Source of the DNA: Nitrospirae bacterium GWC2_42_7
Lineage (GTDB): Bacteria > Nitrospirota > Thermodesulfovibrionia > Thermodesulfovibrionales > UBA6898
Reading direction: 5' to 3'
NCBI GenBank assembly: GCA_001803645.1
Contig: MHDW01000171.1
Coordinates: forward strand, 1 to 14,557
Length of the DNA: 14,557 bases
The notes under the pieces are model-generated. The model searched no databases and was not told the DNA's origin. It saw only the letters and a list, made by a program, of their open reading frames with translations. Of the stretch, positions 12,445-14,557 are shown piece by piece. The position numbers and the translations under genes are program-made. Numbering within the stretch: the first letter of the stretch is position 1; each line of letters begins with the position of its first letter.

Positions 12445-13223
12445 TATCTGCAGATTCCGCGCTTGTTTTTTTCAATAAACTCTACGAGATATTTTATCTC
12501 TTTAACAGATGGAAAATCTTCCTGCAATTTTTTTATCGCTTCTTTAAGAGTCCTTTTTTCTCTAAAGAGTATTTTATATGCCTTTTTTATAGCATTTATT
12601 GTCGGATCAGGGAATCCGTGCCTTTTTAGCCCTATCGCATTAGGACCAAAAAGCTTGGCCCTTGACCCTGAGGCTATCATATAAGGAGGGATGTCCTGGC
12701 CTATTCCGCTGAAACCTCCAACCATGGCATATCTGCCTATTCTTGTGAACTGGTGTATAGCAACAAGTCCGCCGATAAATGCGTGGTCTTCGACAAGGAC
12801 ATGTCCTGCAAGAGTTGCCGCATTTGCCAAAACAACATGATTCCCGATCTTACAATCGTGGGCTATATGAACGTATGCCATTAAAAAATTATTGTCACCT
12901 ACAGAAGTGATCATATCTCCGCCTACTGAAGCCCTGTGTACTGTTGTGTATTCTCTGATGACATTATTATTGCCTATCAGGAGACTGGTATTCTCACCTT
13001 TATATTTCATGTCCTGTGGCGGAAACCCTATGCTCGAAAAAGGATATATAGTGCAGTTTTCTCCAATTTCTGTTGAGCCCTCTACGATCACGTTGGAGAG
13101 CAGCCGGCATCCTTTTTTGATTGTTACGCCATTTTTTATTATGCAGTACGGCCCGATCTCGACACTGGCGTCTATTTCAGCTTTATTGTCAACAATGGCA
13201 GTTGGATGGATCTTAGTCTTCAT
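12444..13223 (-). CDS. lpxA: UDP-N-acetylglucosamine acyltransferase LpxA
   Basis: The 259-residue protein is of family-typical length. Its N-terminal two thirds form the left-handed beta-helix of hexapeptide repeats (IHPTAIVD, AEIDASVEIGPYCII and on to about residue 185), and the last ~70 residues form the helical bundle. Catalytic His122 lies in YVHIAHDCKIGN (E. coli His125). The SIGFPPQDMKYKGE and GLKRHGF segments are LpxA signatures. It transfers a 3-hydroxyacyl chain from acyl carrier protein to UDP-GlcNAc, the first step of lipid A synthesis. It starts at ATG 13223, 2 nt after the fabZ stop, within the lpxD-fabZ-lpxA-lpxI operon. Acyl-chain length preference was not inferred. Confidence 0.96.
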   Translation of the reverse strand: MKTKIHPTAIVDNKAEIDASVEIGPYCIIKNGVTIKKGCRLLSNVIVEGSTEIGENCTIYPFSSIGFPPQDMKYKGENTSLLIGNNNVIREYTTVHRASVGGDMITSVGDNNFLMAYVHIAHDCKIGNHVVLANAATLAGHVLVEDHAFIGGLVAIHQFTRIGRYAMVGGFSGIGQDIPPYMIASGSRAKLFGPNAIGLKRHGFPDPTINAIKKAYKILFREKRTLKEAIKKLQEDFPSVKEIKYLVEFIEKNKRGICR

Positions 13224-13225
13224 TC

Positions 13226-13657
13226 TTATATCTCCTTATTTGTCACCATTGCTGTAAATTCAGCTTCAGAAGCTGTCTTGCCCTCAACCAGGGCACTCCC
13301 TGCAAACTTCCAGACATTACCCCTCTGCTGAAGGAGCCTTATCTCGATCTTTATCTGATCACCCGGAACAACAGGTCTTCTGAACTTTGCCTTTTCGATG
13401 CTCATAAAGAACACGGATTTGCCTTCGACTCCTGAGCTGAAGGCCATCACACCGGCAACCTGTGCCATTGCTTCGACTATAAGCACTCCGGGCATTATGG
13501 GCTGTCCAGGAAAATGCCCTTGAAAAAAAGGCTCGTTCATCGTAACGTTCTTAATGCCTGTTATGCTGACTCCGGGTTGAAGGTCCACTATCCTGTCAAC
13601 CAGTAGAAACGGGTACCTGTGAGGCAGGTATTTCATAATTTCATTTATGTTCATCAT
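13226..13657 (-). CDS. fabZ: 3-hydroxyacyl-[acyl-carrier-protein] dehydratase FabZ
   Basis: The 143-residue hotdog-fold dehydratase starts with [19 protein letters not shown]. Catalytic His48 is in [13 protein letters not shown] and Glu62 in IVEAMAQ. It removes water from 3-hydroxyacyl-ACP in type II fatty acid elongation. It competes with LpxA and LpxD for the same 3-hydroxyacyl-ACP pool, which explains its place between them. The start at 13657 is supported by AAGGAG 7-8 nt upstream and overlaps the end of lpxD by 17 bp. A second ATG at 13654 is a minor alternative. Confidence 0.96.
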   Translation of the reverse strand: MMNINEIMKYLPHRYPFLLVDRIVDLQPGVSITGIKNVTMNEPFFQGHFPGQPIMPGVLIVEAMAQVAGVMAFSSGVEGKSVFFMSIEKAKFRRPVVPGDQIKIEIRLLQQRGNVWKFAGSALVEGKTASEAEFTAMVTNKEI

Positions 13658-14557
13658 TAAGTTTCTCCTTGTCCAATTTATTCAATCTTTCCTCAAGATC
13701 ATTTATTTTTTTATTTAATTCAGGAAGTTTCGCAAATAATGCCTGAGACCTTAACCAGTTTTTGTGGGGGAGAGCAAAAGTCCCTGAATAAACGCCTTTG
13801 GATACATTCCCGTAAATACCGGACTGAGCAACGACTATCGTCCCTGATTCTACTGTAGTATGATCTGCAACTCCAACCTGACCTCCGATTATAACAAAAT
13901 TACCGATCTCACTGCTGCCGGCAATGCCAGCCTGTGAAATGATCAAAGAGTTTTCCCCGATCTTAACATTGTGTGCTATCTGAGCCAGATTGTCTATTTT
14001 TGTTCCTTTACCGATTATTGTATTTCCGAGTGTTGCGCGGTCTATGGATACATTAGAGCCTATCTCAACGTCATCTTCGATGATAACGCCCCCGACCTGC
14101 GGTATTTTGTAATGTGCTCCGTTCTCTAAAACATATCCGAATCCGTCAGAACCTATTACTGTTCCTGAATGAATTATGACCCTGTTGCCTATACTGACCC
14201 CTTCACGTATTACTACATTTGGATATATCATGCACTGACTGCCGATCTTTGATCTTTCCCCTATATAAGCACCTGGCATGATCACAGTCTCATCACCGAT
14301 GGATACTCCGTCAGCCAGATGAGCAAAAGGCAATACAGATACGTTTTTTCCTAATACAACGTCTTTTGCAATAAAGGCCTTATCGCTTATTTCAGGTCTG
14401 AAAGACGCCTTTGGATAAAAACATTCGAGCGCCTTTGCAAAAGCATAATACGGATTAGAGACCTTGATCTGAGGGATGGTCAGCCCTTCTATCGGTTCCT
14501 TAACAATTACATATGAGGCCTTGCTCGACTGCAGGTCTTTAATAAATTTTGGTGAGG
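13641..14557 (-). CDS. lpxD: UDP-3-O-(3-hydroxyacyl)glucosamine N-acyltransferase LpxD (N terminus beyond window)
   Basis: The frame runs to the window edge, so about 305 C-terminal residues are present and a few tens of N-terminal residues are missing. The visible N-terminal part ([11 protein letters not shown], then [18 protein letters not shown]) belongs to the uridine-binding domain. A long hexapeptide beta-helix follows ([19 protein letters not shown] and on), with the catalytic His in [12 protein letters not shown]. The protein ends in a coiled-coil-like helix ([21 protein letters not shown]). It adds the N-linked hydroxyacyl chain in the third step of lipid A synthesis. A short version starting at 14333 is wrong: that codon is an internal TTG and homology continues upstream. 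The end overlaps fabZ by 17 bp. Confidence 0.95.
   Translation of the reverse strand, partial: SPKFIKDLQSSKASYVIVKEPIEGLTIPQIKVSNPYYAFAKALECFYPKASFRPEISDKAFIAKDVVLGKNVSVLPFAHLADGVSIGDETVIMPGAYIGERSKIGSQCMIYPNVVIREGVSIGNRVIIHSGTVIGSDGFGYVLENGAHYKIPQVGGVIIEDDVEIGSNVSIDRATLGNTIIGKGTKIDNLAQIAHNVKIGENSLIISQAGIAGSSEIGNFVIIGGQVGVADHTTVESGTIVVAQSGIYGNVSKGVYSGTFALPHKNWLRSQALFAKLPELNKKINDLEERLNKLDKEKLNDEHK

Noticed and set aside
13641..14333. Short LpxD beginning at 14333
   Set aside because: That codon is an internal TTG. The frame stays open to the window edge and the upstream residues belong to the LpxD N-terminal domain.

Overview
This window looks like ordinary chromosome from a Gram-negative, anaerobic or microaerophilic bacterium of moderate GC. 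The gene mix suggests Nitrospirota (Thermodesulfovibrio-like) or a Desulfobacterota/Geobacter-like relative. The reasons are a Raetz lipid A cluster using lpxI, an ftsE-ftsX-envC-ctpA operon, and multiheme cytochromes carrying 7 and 9 CxxCH motifs. This placement is inference from gene content, not a phylogeny. I see no phage, CRISPR, tRNA, rRNA or transposase genes.

Layout. (1) 1-495 is the 3' end of a DegP/HtrA-type protease gene. It converges on a minus-strand pair, a receiver-like/PilZ protein gene (2001-2672) followed by larC (711-1997). The 215-bp gap between them holds three perfect hairpins and a 55-bp cruciform-like repeat. (2) A lone ArsR-family regulator gene (2845-3177) diverges from the PilZ gene. 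Both have good sigma70-type promoters placed so that transcription would begin at the ATG, so both mRNAs look leaderless. (3) A strong terminator and then a promoter precede a plus-strand run: an unrecognised conserved protein (3456-3860), ftsE, ftsX, an EnvC-like amidase activator and a CtpA/S41 protease. The genes are tightly spaced or overlapping, which suggests one cell-wall-remodelling operon. FtsEX would gate the coiled-coil EnvC-like protein, which has lost its LytM zinc ligands, and CtpA would process envelope proteins. (4) A DEDDy exonuclease related to the PolB proofreading domain (7977-8663) follows a spacer rich in TGTCAGTGT-type repeats. (5) The gap after it contains a 144-bp element with 33-bp imperfect terminal inverted repeats (MITE-like) and a strong bidirectional terminator. 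(6) A minus-strand three-gene electron-transfer operon (11396 down to 8948) encodes a membrane-anchored heptaheme cytochrome c, a four-helix b-type cytochrome and a nonaheme lipoprotein. The first two resemble the Geobacter CbcBA inner-membrane quinol oxidase in layout. (7) Upstream of that operon is a 235-bp AT-rich gap with several ATAG..CTAT dyads. (8) The minus-strand lipid A genes lpxD (5' end cut by the window edge), fabZ, lpxA and lpxI are overlapping or nearly abutting.

The most interesting points are the CbcBA-like quinol-to-cytochrome module with its own nonaheme partner, the MITE-like element, the paired leaderless promoters, and the unknown protein heading the ftsEX operon. Nothing here is clearly a wholly new biological system.
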